Shown here one piece after another: positions 1 to 7,035 of a stretch of 16,097 nucleotides of DNA; positions within the stretch are counted from its first letter, which is position 1; the number at the start of each line of letters is the position of its first letter. The notes beneath the pieces are model-generated. The model did no database searches and was not told where the DNA came from. It saw only the letters and a program-made list of their open reading frames with translations. Source of the DNA: Sutterella sp. GTDB lineage: Bacteria; Pseudomonadota; Gammaproteobacteria; Burkholderiales; Burkholderiaceae_F. Made by a program: the position numbers and the translations under genes. The stretch lies in assembly GCA_019418235.1 (NCBI GenBank), contig DYCH01000046.1, forward strand, positions 1-16,097, given 5' to 3'.

Positions 1-52
1 TGATTTAGGTCCCTCGGAAAACCCTTAATTTTTGGGTTTGTCAACAGTCTGA
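1..52. repeat. 52-bp terminal repeat, left copy (probable insertion-element end)
   Basis: Positions 1-52 are an exact reverse complement of 16043-16094, so the window is bracketed by inverted copies. Read outward from metK, the repeat begins CAGACTGTTGACAAACCC immediately after the metK hairpin. It contains an internal 6-bp dyad, AAACCC (19-24) with GGGTTT (34-39). No transposase is visible because the rest of the element would lie outside the window. A transposon or IS end is inference: it rests on the identical end sequence at two unrelated loci and on the abrupt junctions with hairpins. The GTTTGTCAACAGTCTGA-like edge recalls IS ends of the IS1182 type from memory only. Confidence 0.8.
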
Positions 53-80
53 AGCCGCTGAAGTTGGGATTCAGCGGCTT
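52..80 (-). terminator. Hairpin downstream of metK, T-tract absent
   Basis: An 11-bp perfect stem (52-62 pairs with 70-80) encloses a 7-nt loop (63-69), 20 bases beyond the metK stop codon. Its position and strength suit an intrinsic terminator. On the minus strand, however, the descending arm is followed by CAGACTGTTG rather than a run of T. That sequence is the inner edge of the 52-bp repeat, so the original T-tract may have been displaced by an insertion. Confidence 0.7.
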
Positions 81-99
81 AATCAACTACGCAGTGATC

Positions 100-1275
100 T
101 TAAAAAGCATCAGCGCGCAAAGCTTCAGCCTTGTCGGTCTTTTCCCACGTAAATTGCGGTTCTTCGCGACCGAAGTGACCATAGGCAGCCGTCTTCGTGT
201 AAATCGGGCGCAAAAGGTCAAGCATCTTCACGATGCCACGCGGACGCAAGTCAAAGTGACGGCGAACCAATTGTGCAATCTTTTCATCATCAATGACGCC
301 AGTACCGTAGGTGTAAACCGTGATATTGATCGGTTCAGCAACGCCAATAGCGTAAGAGACTTGAACTTGGCAACGAGAGGCAAGGCCTGCGGCCACAATG
401 TTCTTCGCAACGTAGCGGCAAGCGTAGGCAGCGGAGCGGTCCACCTTGGACGGATCCTTACCGGAGAAGGCGCCACCACCGTGCGGACAAGCACCACCGT
501 ACGTGTCAACGATAATCTTACGACCCGTTAAACCGCAGTCACCTTGCGGGCCACCGACAACAAATCGACCCGTTGGGTTGATCAAGAAACGCGTGTTCTT
601 TAACAATTCGGGCGGCAACACCGGCTTAATGATGTGTTCGATAACGGCTTCGTTAAATTCCGGCTTCATCTTGTCACCGTCGCTCATGCAGGGATCATGT
701 TGCGTGGACAAAACAACCGTATCAATACCCGTCACAATGCCGTTTTCATAGCGCAACGTCACTTGACTCTTTGCGTCTGGGCGCAAGAAATCTAACGTAC
801 CGTTACGACGAACGATGGATTGTTGTTGAACCAAACGGTGGGCGTAGTAAATAGCGGCCGGCATTAAAGTCGGCGTTTCATTACAAGCAAAACCAAACAT
901 TAAACCTTGGTCACCGGCGCCTTGTTCGAGGTAGTCGTCGCTTGCGCGATCAACGCCTTGAGCGATGTCGTTAGATTGCTTGTCGTAAGCAACCAAGACA
1001 GAGCAACCCTTGTAGTCAATACCGAATTCGGTGTTGTCGTAGCCGATGCGCTTGATGGTTTGACGGGCAACGTCGATGTAATCCACATTGGCTTGCGTGG
1101 TGATTTCACCGGCCAAAACAACGAGACCGGTGTTGCAGATCGTTTCAGCAGCCACACGGCTGTACGGGTCTTGCTCTAAGATGGCATCCAAAATGGCATC
1201 AGAAATTTGGTCCGCGACTTTGTCGGGATGGCCTTCGGAGACGGATTCCGAAGTAAAGAGGTAGTTGGAGTTCAT
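100..1275 (-). CDS. metK: S-adenosylmethionine synthase MetK
   Basis: This cytoplasmic enzyme makes S-adenosylmethionine from methionine and ATP, the methyl donor for RlmI-type methylation encoded nearby and for much else. The 391-residue length is normal for bacterial MetK. The hallmarks are all present: GHPDKV at residues 15-20 (ATP site), GAGDQGLMFGFA at 119-130, and the glycine-rich P-loop-like segment GGGAFSGKDPSKVDRSAAY at 267-285. The ATG at 1275 gives the conserved N-terminus (YLFTSESVSEGHPDK) and is preceded by AAAGGAATG about 8 bases upstream. It is transcribed away from the lipid A operon, from a 227-base divergent region that holds a structured leader. There is no sign of truncation. 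The assignment is essentially certain. Confidence 0.98.
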   Translation of the reverse strand: MNSNYLFTSESVSEGHPDKVADQISDAILDAILEQDPYSRVAAETICNTGLVVLAGEITTQANVDYIDVARQTIKRIGYDNTEFGIDYKGCSVLVAYDKQSNDIAQGVDRASDDYLEQGAGDQGLMFGFACNETPTLMPAAIYYAHRLVQQQSIVRRNGTLDFLRPDAKSQVTLRYENGIVTGIDTVVLSTQHDPCMSDGDKMKPEFNEAVIEHIIKPVLPPELLKNTRFLINPTGRFVVGGPQGDCGLTGRKIIVDTYGGACPHGGGAFSGKDPSKVDRSAAYACRYVAKNIVAAGLASRCQVQVSYAIGVAEPINITVYTYGTGVIDDEKIAQLVRRHFDLRPRGIVKMLDLLRPIYTKTAAYGHFGREEPQFTWEKTDKAEALRADAF

Positions 1276-1284
1276 GGTGCTACA

Positions 1285-1400
1285 TTCCTTTTGTTTTCAT
1301 ATTGGGCGGAACGAGCGTCCACCGCGGCAATAACGGAATGCGGCTGACGCTTTAGCGGAATTTTTTACACGCCCCGCAAGTTGTCCTTAACTCGGCGTGG
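1285..1400 (-). promoter_or_regulatory. Structured 5' leader of metK, candidate cis-regulatory RNA
   Basis: In the direction of metK transcription the leader contains two nested stem-loops. The first pairs 1394-1399 with 1368-1373 (CACGCC/GGCGTG) and has an inner AGTT/AACT helix (1379-1382 with 1389-1392). The second pairs 1346-1351 with 1314-1319 (AGCGTC/GACGCT), then a 2x2 internal loop, then CCGC/GCGG (1340-1343 with 1322-1325) around a 14-nt loop. An A-rich linker and the Shine-Dalgarno AAAGGAATG follow. metK leaders are classic sites of SAM or SAH sensing, but I do not recognise any named riboswitch class here. Function is inference. Confidence 0.4.
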
Positions 1401-1406
1401 ATTGAA

Positions 1407-1434
1407 ATGGTACTCCATTTGCACCAAAAATCAA
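1407..1434 (-). promoter_or_regulatory. Candidate promoter for metK
   Basis: On the minus strand TTGATT (1434-1429) is followed after a 16-bp spacer by TACCAT (1412-1407). Each hexamer matches the sigma-70 consensus at four of six bases. The expected start of transcription falls near 1400, exactly at the base of the first metK leader stem, which supports the choice. This is a by-eye match only. Confidence 0.35.
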
Positions 1435-1449
1435 GAAGATGCAATATTC

Positions 1450-1465
1450 TTTTTCAATTGAAAAA
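1450..1465. promoter_or_regulatory. 16-bp perfect palindrome in the metK/lpxL divergent region
   Basis: TTTTTCAATTGAAAAA is a perfect dyad lying upstream of both the metK promoter candidate and the lpxL-like start codon. It could be an operator shared by the two transcription units, or simply AT-rich upstream DNA. No known regulator's site is recognised. Confidence 0.3.
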
Positions 1466-1502
1466 TCGTCAGTTTGAAACAAAATTTGGCAAAATTCGTT
1501 CC

Positions 1503-2366
1503 ATGGAACGGTTAATCAAATTAATTTCTAAATTACCCCTTGGTTTTGTCAGAGGCGTCGGTCGCTTTATTAGCGTACTGATCTATCGTTGTTCTGAATC
1601 CTACCGTCATCAAATTCGTGAGAACTTGATGCGTGCGGGTGTGTACACACCGGAGTTGGCATTATCTGTTGCTAAAGAGCAAGGCGCTCAGGGCGTCGAA
1701 GCTCCGTGGGTTTGGGGTAGAGATCGAGAAGATATCTTAGAGCTGACGCACTGTGACGAAGAATCTAAGCGTATTGTTCAAGAGACTTTCGCAATGGGAA
1801 AGCCCATTGTCTTTTTAACGCCCCATATTGGTTGTTATGAGGTGGCGCCGATTTATATTGCTCATCATTGGTTGGGTGCGCTTAATAAAAACATGGCCAT
1901 CCTTTACCGTGTTCCGAAAAAGTCGTATTTGAGAAGTATTGTGGGGCAAGGTCGAGCGATTCCCAACATTTTGCCTTCTTCAGCTGACCTAAAAGGTGTT
2001 CGTCAGATCCTTAAGACAATGAAGGCGGGCGGTCTTGCCGGTATTTTGCCCGACCAAGTCCCTTCCGAAGGCGAGGGTATCTGGGTACCGCTTTTCGGTC
2101 AATACGCTTACACCATGACGTTTCCAGTTCGCTTAGCACGCCAGTTTGATGCAAATGTCTTGATGTGCCGCGTTCAACGCGAAGAAAATGGCTGGAGTGT
2201 GCATATGCGTCGCTGGGATTACACTTTTACGGGTGATGACTCCTTGGATTGCGCCGCCATGAACCGATTGGTTGAAGAAACGATTTTAGAGTGCCCTGAA
2301 CAGTACCTTTGGTCTTACAATCGCTATAAGTGTCCCAAAGGGGCAACACCTCCCCCAAAAAATTAA
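1503..2366 (+). CDS. lpxL: Lipid A late acyltransferase, LpxL/HtrB family (first of pair)
   Basis: Enzymes of this family transfer a secondary acyl chain from acyl-ACP to the lipid A precursor at the inner membrane. The 287-residue protein has the HX4E catalytic motif (PHIGCYE, His108 and Glu113), the LPDQVP...GIWVPLFG block at about 182-199, and the C-terminal QYLWSYNRYK box at 267-276. A hydrophobic N-terminus (residues 10-29) suits membrane association. The frame is open back to an ATG at 1407, but the extra 32 residues are basic and unlike the family, so ATG 1503 is preferred although its ribosome-binding site is weak. The next gene begins directly after its stop codon. Which acyl position it serves (LpxL or LpxM role) cannot be read from sequence. 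Confidence 0.9.
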   Translation: MERLIKLISKLPLGFVRGVGRFISVLIYRCSESYRHQIRENLMRAGVYTPELALSVAKEQGAQGVEAPWVWGRDREDILELTHCDEESKRIVQETFAMGKPIVFLTPHIGCYEVAPIYIAHHWLGALNKNMAILYRVPKKSYLRSIVGQGRAIPNILPSSADLKGVRQILKTMKAGGLAGILPDQVPSEGEGIWVPLFGQYAYTMTFPVRLARQFDANVLMCRVQREENGWSVHMRRWDYTFTGDDSLDCAAMNRLVEETILECPEQYLWSYNRYKCPKGATPPPKN

Positions 2367-3260
2367 ATGAATAGTCTTCTTATTTTTGTCTCTCATATCT
2401 GGCTTGCTGTTGTGAATTCAATGGTGAGCTGGAGCCCGAAGAGTCGAGCCAGAGCAGCTCGACTTTTGGCTACTGTTTTTTGGATCGCTGTCCCGAAACG
2501 CCGTCAGGTGACGCTTACGAATTTGCGTCTTTGCTTTCCCGATTGGAGTGAAGAAAAGCGACAAGAAGTAGCTAAAGAGTGTTTTTATTGTTTGTCTCGC
2601 GCAGCGTTAGATCATTCTGTGTTGTGGAAGGGAACTCGCGAAGATGTTGAGCGCATGGTGCGTTTTGATCCAGAAGAACTCAAGCACATCACGAGTGAGG
2701 ATAATCGCCCGCTCATTCTCATCGCTCCGCATTTTGCGGGCCTTGATGCAACGGGGATCGGTTTAAATCTTCATGTTCGAGGCGTATCGCTTTATCAAAA
2801 ACAGTCCAACCCCGTTTGGGATGAAGCGGCTTTAGCCGGACGTATGCGTTTTAATGAGCCCGTTTTAATTGCCAAAAGCAATCAAAGTGATTTGCGCCCC
2901 GTTATTCGAGCCATGCGCGAAGGGCTTCCTTTCTACTATTTGCCCGACATGGATCACGGCAGAAGAAATTCGATCTTTGTACCTTTCTTTGGCGTGCCGG
3001 CTGCAACGCTACCGATGGCATCACGCTTAGCAAAGATGACGAAAGCCAAGGTTTTGATGTGTATCCCGGAAATGGTCGAGGATGGCTATAAGATTCATAT
3101 TACGGAGTGTTGGGATAACTTTCCGACAGATGACTTTGAAGCCGATACGTTGCGCGTAACGCAAGAGTTGGAGCGTTGGATTTTAAAGTTCCCCGCTCAA
3201 TACATGTGGACTCATCGCCGTTTTAAGACTCGTCCTGAAGGCGAAAAGTCTGTGTACTAA
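2367..3260 (+). CDS. Lipid A late acyltransferase, LpxL/HtrB family (second of pair)
   Basis: This is a second member of the same acyltransferase family, 297 residues, predicted to add another secondary acyl chain to lipid A. It carries the variant HX4D motif (PHFAGLD, His122 and Asp127), PDMDHG at 193-198 followed by IFVPFFG, and a canonical C-terminal QYMWTHRRFK box. The N-terminal 20 residues are hydrophobic. The start codon abuts the stop of the preceding gene with no intervening bases, and dapF begins one base after this gene, so the three are translationally linked. Tandem LpxL homologues upstream of dapF are a familiar Burkholderiales arrangement. The two copies are clearly diverged (HX4E against HX4D, WSYNRYK against WTHRRFK), suggesting distinct acceptor or chain specificity rather than a recent duplication. 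Confidence 0.9.
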   Translation: MNSLLIFVSHIWLAVVNSMVSWSPKSRARAARLLATVFWIAVPKRRQVTLTNLRLCFPDWSEEKRQEVAKECFYCLSRAALDHSVLWKGTREDVERMVRFDPEELKHITSEDNRPLILIAPHFAGLDATGIGLNLHVRGVSLYQKQSNPVWDEAALAGRMRFNEPVLIAKSNQSDLRPVIRAMREGLPFYYLPDMDHGRRNSIFVPFFGVPAATLPMASRLAKMTKAKVLMCIPEMVEDGYKIHITECWDNFPTDDFEADTLRVTQELERWILKFPAQYMWTHRRFKTRPEGEKSVY

Positions 3261-3261
3261 G

Positions 3262-4104
3262 ATGCGCTTGAAATTTACCAAAATGCAAGGTGCCGGCAAT
3301 GACTTTGTGGTTATTGACGGCATTTCTCAAAATTTTGATCCTAATTCTGAGACGATTCGTCGTTTGGCCGATCGCCATTTCGGTATTGGTGCTGATCAGA
3401 TTTTGCTCGTTGAGAAGACGCATTTAGCTGGTGTTGATTTTCGGTATCGCATTTTTAATGCAGATGGTCACGAAGTCGAACAATGCGGTAATGGTGCGAG
3501 ATGCTTTGCCCGCTTTGTTGTTGATAAGGGCCTGACAAATAAATCGCGAATTCGTGTTGAAACGAAAAAACGCGTTATCGAACCCGAAATACTCGAAGAC
3601 GGTCGCGTTAAGGTCATGATGGGTGCTCCATCATTAAACCCTGACGACTTACCATTCCTTGCTCATCAACTTCTCAGCACTAAGAAAGCGGATCTGCCTC
3701 TGTGGGAATACGAGAATGTCAAGTTTGGTGCTCTTTCAATGGGCAATCCCAGTGCCGTGATTTTTGTTGATAACGTTGATGAAACGGATGTTGAAGGGAT
3801 CGGTAGGAAGATTTGTTTTGCTCCGTGTTTCCCGCAACAAACCAATGTCGTATTCTTGGAAATCAATGACGCTCATCGAGCAAGGGTTCGTGTTTTTGAA
3901 CGAGGCGCTGGTGAAACCTTAGCTTGTGGTTCCGGAACCTGCAGTGGCATTGTTGCCTCTATGTTGGCCAGGAAAACAAATACTTTCGTAGACGTTCAAG
4001 CGCGAGGCGGAATGCTACAAATTCAATGGTCGGGGGAATTAACAGCCCCAGTGTATTTGGTCGGAGATGCGGTAAGTGTCTTTGACGGAGAAATTCTTCT
4101 TTAA
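3262..4104 (+). CDS. dapF: Diaminopimelate epimerase DapF
   Basis: DapF converts LL-diaminopimelate to the meso form used for lysine synthesis and peptidoglycan cross-links, by a cofactor-free two-base mechanism. The family signature is complete in 280 residues: KMQGAGNDFVVID at the N-terminus, first catalytic cysteine Cys75 in EQCGNGARC, and second catalytic cysteine Cys222 in ACGSGTCSG, with ERGAGET just before it. The ATG follows the upstream stop by one base, placing it in the acyltransferase operon and joining two cell-envelope pathways. The RlmI-type gene starts 11 bases downstream. No anomalies are visible. Confidence 0.98.
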   Translation: MRLKFTKMQGAGNDFVVIDGISQNFDPNSETIRRLADRHFGIGADQILLVEKTHLAGVDFRYRIFNADGHEVEQCGNGARCFARFVVDKGLTNKSRIRVETKKRVIEPEILEDGRVKVMMGAPSLNPDDLPFLAHQLLSTKKADLPLWEYENVKFGALSMGNPSAVIFVDNVDETDVEGIGRKICFAPCFPQQTNVVFLEINDAHRARVRVFERGAGETLACGSGTCSGIVASMLARKTNTFVDVQARGGMLQIQWSGELTAPVYLVGDAVSVFDGEILL

Positions 4105-4115
4105 AGAGAATAAAA

Positions 4116-5321
4116 ATGACGGATTTAGTACTTAAAAAAGGCAAAGAACGATCTTTATTGCGCCGCCATCCGTGGGTTTATGACACGGCAGTGCAAAAAG
4201 TTATCGGTAAGGCAAAAAGTGGTGATTTGGTTCGAGTTGTTTCCTTTGACGGACGCTTCTTAGCTTGGGCTGCGTACTCTCCTGCCTCCACGCTTCGTGC
4301 TCGTTGCTGGTCTTTTAACGAAGAAGATGTAATTAACCAAGCTTGGTTAGAAGAAAAAATTCGTAAAGCATTGTCTGCTCGAGAAATGTTAGCAGAGCGT
4401 ACCAGTGCTATTCGTGTGATTTTCGGTGAAGCTGATCAATTGCCGGGTCTTGTTGTTGACCGTTACGGTGATTGGTTTGTGACGCAATTCCAAGCCGCAG
4501 GCGTTGAAGCTTATCGTGAAGTCATTGCCGATATTTTGATGGCTCAATCGGGCATTAAGGGCGTTTTTGATCGTTCGGATGCGGCAACTCGTCATCGTGA
4601 AGGCTTGGAAGAACGTATCGGTGTTTTGCGTGGTGAGGAGCCGCCTGAAGAGATCGAAGTGGTCGAAGATGGCGTGCGTTACGGCGTTGACGTTCGTAAG
4701 GGCCACAAGACGGGTTTTTACATTGACCAACGTGAAAACCGTTTGTTGGCCCAAAAGTTGGCTCGTGAATTCAAAGAACGTCACGGACGCGGTATGCGAG
4801 CATTGAATTGCTTCTGCTACACGGGTGGTTTTTCATTGGCCCTTTTAGGGGGCGGGGCGGCTGAAGTGGTCTCTGTGGACTCATCGGCTGAAGCATTGGC
4901 AATGGCTCAACGCAACGCTAAGCGCAATGGTTTTGAAGACAGTCGTGCGCAGTGGGTTCAAGCCGATGTGTTTGAATACTTACGTCAAGCCCGTGAAGAA
5001 GGTAAAGAATTTGATTTGGTGATTTTGGATCCGCCGAAATTTGCCTCTAGCCACCGTCATATTGAACGTGCGGCACGTGCCTACAAGGACATCAATTTAA
5101 AGGGCTTGCGTTTAGTGGCTGAAAATGGCGACTTGTTAACGTTCTCTTGCTCTGGTGCCATGGACGTTGACCTCTTCCAAAAGGTGATTGCTGGGGCGGT
5201 GATTGATTCTAAGCGCGAAGCTTGGATGGTCGCCCGTTTAGGCGCCGGTGCTGACCACCCCTTAATGATGACGTGTCCAGAAGGTGAATATCTCAAGGGT
5301 ATTCATTTGGTACTTCGTTAA
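4116..5321 (+). CDS. rlmI: 23S rRNA (cytosine-C5) methyltransferase, RlmI family
   Basis: The predicted enzyme uses S-adenosylmethionine to methylate a cytosine of 23S rRNA (position 1962 in E. coli numbering). The order is family-typical: an N-terminal PUA RNA-binding domain (about 1-75, with RRHPWVYDTAV), a linker domain (about 80-200), and a Rossmann methyltransferase domain with motif I NCFCYTGGFSLALL at 231-244, acidic VVSVDSS at 251-257, motif IV DPPKF at 305-309 and catalytic Cys345 within TFSCSG. The length (401) fits. The ATG lies 11 bases after dapF with an AAAGAGAA ribosome-binding site. Sibling C5-methyltransferases share the fold, so the exact site is inferred from domain order. 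Confidence 0.88.
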   Translation: MTDLVLKKGKERSLLRRHPWVYDTAVQKVIGKAKSGDLVRVVSFDGRFLAWAAYSPASTLRARCWSFNEEDVINQAWLEEKIRKALSAREMLAERTSAIRVIFGEADQLPGLVVDRYGDWFVTQFQAAGVEAYREVIADILMAQSGIKGVFDRSDAATRHREGLEERIGVLRGEEPPEEIEVVEDGVRYGVDVRKGHKTGFYIDQRENRLLAQKLAREFKERHGRGMRALNCFCYTGGFSLALLGGGAAEVVSVDSSAEALAMAQRNAKRNGFEDSRAQWVQADVFEYLRQAREEGKEFDLVILDPPKFASSHRHIERAARAYKDINLKGLRLVAENGDLLTFSCSGAMDVDLFQKVIAGAVIDSKREAWMVARLGAGADHPLMMTCPEGEYLKGIHLVLR

Positions 5322-5340
5322 TAAACAAAAGGATTTGATG

Positions 5341-6345
5341 ATGGATGTAATGGATATGGTGCCTCAAATCTCCGTCACGATTCTGACGGGTTTTTTAGGT
5401 GCTGGTAAGACCACGTTATTAAACCGAATTTTGAAAGAAGATCACGGTCACCAAATTGCTGTGGTTGAAAATGAATTTGGTGAAGAAGACGTTGACAGTA
5501 CGTTGTTGGTTCAAACGGATAAAGAGCAGATTGTGCAAATGAGTAATGGTTGCATTTGTTGCACGATCCGAGGCGACCTTTCTCGGGTGTTGACGGATTT
5601 ACGCCACCGTCGAGAAAAAGGCGAAATCGCCTTTAATCGAGTGATCATCGAAACCACGGGTGTGGCCAATCCCGGCCCCGTTGCTCAAACGTTTTTCATG
5701 GATGACGCTGTTGCTGCGTTTTATCGTTTAGACGGTGTCATTACGTTGGTGGACGCAAAGCACGGTCATTTGGCATTAGATAATGAAAAAGAAGCTCAGG
5801 CTCAGGTGGGGTTTGCCGATCGTATCTTCCTTACTAAGACCGACTTGGTGAGTGAAGAAGATGTTCAAAAGATGGTGAGCCGTTTACGTCAAATGAATCC
5901 CCGTGCACCGATTGAAAAAGTAAACATGGGCGAAGTCGAAATCGACAAGGTGCTCGATATTGAAGGATTTAACCTCAATGACGTTTTGGATATTGATCCA
6001 CAGTTCTTAAGTGATGTGGGACACCACCATCATCACGGTGATGAGATTGGCTCTTTTGTTTTTACTAGCTATACCCCCTTTGATCCTTTCCGATTGGAAC
6101 GTTTCTGGGGAACAATTACGCAAGTTTATGGTCCCGATTTGTTGCGCTATAAAGGTGTGATTTACTTGGACGGGGTTGATCGAAAAATGATCACTCAAGG
6201 GGTTCATATGTTGGTGGCTGCCGATTTGGGACCTCAGTGGGCGCCCGATGAAAAGCCGATGAGTAAGATCGTTTTTATTGGTCGTAACTTACCGGAAAGC
6301 GCTATTATTACGGGGCTTGAAACTTGTTTAGTTGATGCTCCATAG
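5341..6345 (+). CDS. COG0523/CobW-family (G3E) GTPase, putative metal chaperone
   Basis: G3E P-loop GTPases of this family deliver or traffic metal ions, often zinc. The 334-residue protein shows Walker A GFLGAGKTT (17-25), the metal-binding CICC motif (71-74), ETTG (104-107), a TKTD base-specificity motif (165-168), a histidine run HHHHH (228-232) and a CobW C-terminal domain (about 235-330). The frame is open upstream into rlmI, but AAAAGGA at 5327-5333 points to ATG 5341 (or the adjacent ATG 5338). It is the last gene of the operon, 19 bases after rlmI, with dksA next. COG0523 proteins near dksA genes are a recurring association with zinc homeostasis, but no Zur box was recognised here. 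The metal is not determined. Confidence 0.88.
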   Translation: MDVMDMVPQISVTILTGFLGAGKTTLLNRILKEDHGHQIAVVENEFGEEDVDSTLLVQTDKEQIVQMSNGCICCTIRGDLSRVLTDLRHRREKGEIAFNRVIIETTGVANPGPVAQTFFMDDAVAAFYRLDGVITLVDAKHGHLALDNEKEAQAQVGFADRIFLTKTDLVSEEDVQKMVSRLRQMNPRAPIEKVNMGEVEIDKVLDIEGFNLNDVLDIDPQFLSDVGHHHHHGDEIGSFVFTSYTPFDPFRLERFWGTITQVYGPDLLRYKGVIYLDGVDRKMITQGVHMLVAADLGPQWAPDEKPMSKIVFIGRNLPESAIITGLETCLVDAP

Positions 6346-6432
6346 GTTATTGATTTTCCGTTAAAAACCCCGATCTTTTTATCATGATGTAAAAAAAAGA
6401 CATTAAAGGGTGCGAGAAAGTTTATTTTCCTG

Positions 6433-6438
6433 TATAAA
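6433..6438 (+). promoter_or_regulatory. Candidate -10 element of a dksA promoter
   Basis: TATAAA is preceded by TG and followed by the GC-rich stretch TAGGGCC, a discriminator style often seen at promoters inhibited by ppGpp/DksA. No convincing -35 hexamer lies at the usual distance. The rest of 6346-6537 is AT-rich; it contains the 8-bp palindrome ATCATGAT and no clear terminator for the upstream operon. Confidence 0.35.
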
Positions 6439-6477
6439 TAGGGCCTTAAAATTTCGCACACATCTTTTGCGTGTATG

Positions 6478-6521
6478 ACCCTGAGTAATTAGGGTAGATT
6501 TTTTGAACGGACTTTTCCGTT
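6478..6521 (+). promoter_or_regulatory. dksA leader with two small hairpins
   Basis: The first hairpin, ACCCT (6478-6482) with AGGGT (6491-6495), is followed by AGATTTTTT, resembling a weak intrinsic terminator or attenuator. The second, AACGGA (6506-6511) with TCCGTT (6516-6521), has a 4-nt loop and ends 16 bases before the dksA ATG, next to the TTGGATAAAG ribosome-binding region. A regulatory role is inference. Confidence 0.35.
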
Positions 6522-6537
6522 TGTTGGATAAAGATTT

Positions 6538-6960
6538 ATGGCTACTAAAAAGAAGTTGTTGACCGAGCGTGAATTGCTTGAGATGCCTGAAAAGGATTAC
6601 ATGAACGATCGCCAATTGGCTTTCTTCCGCAATCGTCTCCAAGAATTGGAGGCTGAATTGCGCAATAACGCTGGTGAAACGACGGAACATTTGCGTGAAA
6701 CGACCGTAGCGCCCGATCCTGCCGATCGCGCCACGATCGAAGAAGAACACGCCTTGGAATTGCGTACGCGCGATCGCGAACGCAAGTTGCTCAAGAAAGT
6801 TCAAGCCGCCATCCAACGTGTCGATAGCGGTGATTATGGTTGGTGTGAGGAAACGGGCGAACCGATCGGTGTGGCTCGTTTGTTAGCCCGCCCGACGGCA
6901 ACGTTGTCCTTAGAGGCTCAAATGCGTCGTGAAATCCGCCAAAAGATGTACGGTGACTAA
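6538..6960 (+). CDS. dksA: RNA polymerase-binding transcription factor DksA (single-cysteine form)
   Basis: DksA enters the RNA polymerase secondary channel and, with ppGpp, reprogrammes transcription during starvation. The 140-residue protein has the N-terminal helix (ESxxYM-like EKDYMNDRQLAFF at 18-30), a coiled-coil (about 30-95) whose tip keeps the functional residues in DPADRAT (Asp60, Asp63, Ala65), and the C-terminal globular region GWCEETGEPIG...ARPTATLSLEAQ. Of the four zinc-finger cysteines in E. coli DksA only Cys103 remains; the other positions are Thr, Ser and Ala. This cysteine-poor version is usual for alpha- and betaproteobacterial DksA. The protein should therefore act without structural zinc. 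The ATG is the only sensible start. Confidence 0.95.
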   Translation: MATKKKLLTERELLEMPEKDYMNDRQLAFFRNRLQELEAELRNNAGETTEHLRETTVAPDPADRATIEEEHALELRTRDRERKLLKKVQAAIQRVDSGDYGWCEETGEPIGVARLLARPTATLSLEAQMRREIRQKMYGD

Positions 6961-6985
6961 TCACTGATCTTTTCAAAGATTCAAT

Positions 6986-7015
6986 AAAGAGGGGATGCCT
7001 TTGCATCCCCTTTTT
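6986..7015 (+). terminator. Rho-independent terminator of dksA
   Basis: GGGGATGC (6991-6998) pairs with GCATCCCC (7003-7010) around a 4-nt loop and is followed by TTTTTG. Flanking A-T pairs extend the stem. It lies between convergent dksA and sppA, and an A-rich 5' side gives it some capacity to stop sppA transcription from the other side. Confidence 0.93.
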
Positions 7016-7035
7016 GTTCCTGATCAAATGGATTC

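Noticed and set aside
1407..1502. Longer N-terminus for the first acyltransferase starting at ATG 1407
   Set aside because: The additional 32 residues are basic and unlike the LpxL family, and ATG 1407 overlaps the metK promoter candidate.
6007..6045. His run of the GTPase read as an engineered His-tag
   Set aside because: Histidine-rich loops are normal in COG0523 metal chaperones and it lies inside the domain, not at a terminus.
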